This document shows, in pieces, positions 63,962-64,000 of a stretch of 64,000 nucleotides of DNA. The DNA lies in contig CAKUED010000006.1 of the NCBI GenBank assembly GCA_934646005.1, positions 57,247-121,246 on the forward strand, written 5' to 3'. This stretch comes from an uncultured Oscillospiraceae bacterium. GTDB taxonomy: Bacteria; Bacillota; Clostridia; Oscillospirales; Oscillospiraceae. Below the pieces are notes generated by a model that was given only the letters and a program-made list of their open reading frames with translations, was not told where the DNA came from and searched no databases. A program made the translations under genes and the position numbers. The first letter of the stretch is position 1. Each line of letters starts with the position of its first letter.

Positions 63962-64000
63962 GCAAACCCGTGGGATTTTGCGTTTAACCCCCAATAAACG

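Overview
The window looks like a GC-rich chromosome segment from an anaerobic Clostridia bacterium, most likely of the Oscillospiraceae group. This is inferred from the gene families and style (HrcA/CIRCE heat-shock operon, SLH-domain surface proteins, CarD, DUF4093-type TOPRIM protein, YmfF/YmfH pair) rather than from any rRNA, since no rRNA or tRNA gene was seen.

Layout. 1-5328: 3' part of a giant SLH-anchored surface protein. 5826-6743: PfkB-type sugar phosphate kinase. 6788-10852 (minus): VanW-family protein, DUF4015 glycoside-hydrolase-like protein and PrmA. 11549-15018: YmfF-YmfH-Lgt operon. 15264-15737: small Cys-rich protein. 16498-21670: holA, TOPRIM/RNase M5-like, ABC-F, YdcF-like and Mrp genes. 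22185-25374: mnmG and tatD. 25962-32018 (minus): pgi, ROK glucokinase, amidohydrolase, comEC. 32179-37454: tyrosine phosphatase, pyrimidine nucleoside phosphorylase, uridine kinase, glutamate racemase, aldehyde dehydrogenase. 37561-38064: CarD. 38901-43691: hrcA-grpE-dnaK-dnaJ behind a perfect CIRCE operator. 44295-56760: a compact phage-like cluster (terminase, portal, protease-like protein, capsid, connectors, contractile sheath and tube, baseplate) with no visible tape measure, tail fibre, lysis, replication or integration gene. 57143-59698: zinc-ribbon coiled-coil membrane protein and NSS transporter. 60497-63610: secreted S-layer-type protein with N-terminal SLH domains.

The most striking structure lies between the genes. 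Nearly every intergenic gap above 300 bp (13 of them) is filled by arrays of 25-27 bp hairpin boxes of three types, called here C (GGGGCGGGG/CCCC core), B (GGGGCGGAC...GTCCGCCC) and A (GGGGTCGATG...CATCGACCC). Boxes start every 78-83 bp. The left half of each array reads GTAGGGG... and the right half is inverted (...CCCCTAC). The best copies are one six-box composite element of about 424 bp, C-B-A|B'-A'-C', present in both orientations. Five A boxes carry the same 61-bp structured insert. Two further modules (an AT-rich GTGAATA module and a two-hairpin CTCCCC module) are attached to some copies. This resembles the mosaic logic of enterobacterial BIME/REP elements, but the boxes, the pitch and the nested insert are different. 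The phage-like cluster is bracketed by two of these arrays.

Functionally the genes are mostly housekeeping: glucose entry to glycolysis (glucokinase, Pgi, PfkB kinase), nucleoside salvage, translation and tRNA/ribosome modification (PrmA, MnmG, YmfF/H), cell envelope (Lgt, MurI, VanW, SLH proteins), competence (ComEC) and protein folding.
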